A stretch of 64,000 nucleotides of DNA, from positions 18,612,152 through 18,676,151 of the forward strand of contig NC_031770.1 of the NCBI RefSeq assembly GCF_001522545.3, given 5' to 3'. Under the pieces are notes generated by a model that worked only from the letters and a program-made list of their open reading frames with translations, had not been told where the DNA came from and searched no databases. The translations under genes were made by a program, and so were the position numbers. Shown here piece after piece: positions 63,480 to 64,000 of this stretch (position 1 is the stretch's first letter; each line of letters begins with the position of its first letter). The DNA is from Parus major. Lineage: Eukaryota > Chordata > Aves > Passeriformes > Paridae.

Positions 63480-64000
63480 AAAACACACGCCGTAACTCCC
63501 CTCTGCAGAGGGTGGCCATGAAGCCAGTCTGGACATGGACAGGGCCCTTCTGAACAACCAGAAGTCGGTAAATGAACGCGGGTTTTAAAAGGGTGCCAAG
63601 AGTACTCTCATGCCGATTCTGGAACAGCAAGAGCCACTTTAACTGTGAAAGTCATGCTCTGAACGTGGCGACCCTCCGAGAGAGGCAATTTAGGGAGTAA
63701 CAGGGCTCGGGGAAACAGGATGAAGCATAAGGCCGGTTATCTGGAAAAGGTTTTTTCACCCAGAGGGAGGTTGGGCACTGGAACAGGCTTCCCAGGGAAG
63801 TGGCCACAGCACCAGGCAGCCTGACAGAGTCCGAGAAGCCTTGGGACAGTGCTCTCAGGCACACAGTGTGACCCTCGGGGTGTCCTGTGCAGGGCCAGGA
63901 GCCACGATCCTGATGCGGCCCTTCCGACGGAGCATGTTCTGTGATCTCCTGGAACTCGTGTGTTCCCAGGGAAGCCGCTCCGGTGTGAGCTGGCGCCGTC
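63480..64000. promoter_or_regulatory. CpG-enriched segment, possible shore of the LYPLAL1 promoter island
   Basis: CpG dinucleotides, rare elsewhere in the window, recur here (about 63488, 63566, 63574, 63614, 63664-63680, 63708, 63734 and 63900-64000). Exon 1 of LYPLAL1 must lie further on, so this is the expected direction of its promoter. Part of the CpG content comes from the CR1 copy at 63735-63955. Confidence 0.35.
63735..63955 (+). mobile_element. CR1 LINE 3'-end fragment near the LYPLAL1 5' end (antisense)
   Basis: GGTTTTTTCACCCAGAGGGA, GGTTGGGCACTGGAACAGGC, CCCAGGGAAGTGGCCACAGC and TGTCCTGTGCAGGGCCAGGA match the CR1 3' region. The terminal part is diverged (GTTCTGTGATCTCCTGG) and contains several CpG sites. 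It lies in the CpG-richer end of the window. Confidence 0.93.

Larger units (their letters stand above)
60086..64000 (-). other. LYPLAL1: LYPLAL1 intron 1, partial (3' 3.9 kb)
   Basis: This is the stretch upstream of exon 2 in transcript sense. No segment encodes the expected N-terminal LIFLHGSG-like exon, so exon 1 lies past the window end. The intron holds TA/CA-rich simple sequence at about 60770-60819, CR1 copies at about 62408-62632 and 63735-63955 (both antisense), and a CpG-richer end from about 63480. Part of the far end could be 5' UTR or promoter-proximal sequence. Confidence 0.75.

Noticed and set aside
63372..64000. LYPLAL1 exon 1 inside the window
   Set aside because: No minus-strand frame encodes an LIFLHGS-like segment ending in a phase-1 donor; the end is CR1 and CpG-rich non-coding DNA.
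1..64000. CRISPR arrays, operons, prophage or bacterial-type systems
   Set aside because: The window is avian nuclear DNA with introns and CR1; no regularly spaced repeat array or compact gene cluster exists.

Overview
The window is vertebrate nuclear DNA, almost certainly from a bird. It is AT-rich, intron-rich and gene-poor. It carries at least nine recognisable fragments of CR1, the dominant avian LINE, in both orientations. It shows no bacterial-style gene packing, operons or CRISPR. I cannot resolve the species.

The only protein-coding gene I can support is LYPLAL1 (lysophospholipase-like 1, an alpha/beta-hydrolase of the acyl-protein thioesterase family), on the minus strand. Exons 2 to 5 lie at 60085-59986, 48960-48791, 38569-38454 and 37837-37598. 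All junctions have AG/GT sites and the phases match, giving an uninterrupted 207-residue stretch to the stop codon, plus a glycine shared with exon 1. The Ser-Asp-His triad is present. Exon 1 (start codon and oxyanion-hole HGSG segment) is not in the window and should lie just beyond position 64000, where CpG density is rising.

Layout: 1-37597 is the 3' flank of LYPLAL1. It holds its 3' UTR and then a gene desert of roughly 36 kb with CR1 relics, one candidate LTR, simple repeats, a strong G-quadruplex motif near 4.7 kb, two compact hairpins, a duplicated 46-bp AT-rich element and a 114-bp composite microsatellite. 37598-60085 is the coding part of LYPLAL1, with introns of 616, 10,221 and 11,025 bp that contain three CR1 copies and several short tandem duplications. 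60086-64000 is intron 1 (partial), with two antisense CR1 copies.

I found no new multi-gene system. The more unusual items are non-coding: the G4 motif, the 23-bp hairpin, the repeated 46-bp element, and a poly(A) hexamer that overlaps the LYPLAL1 stop codon.
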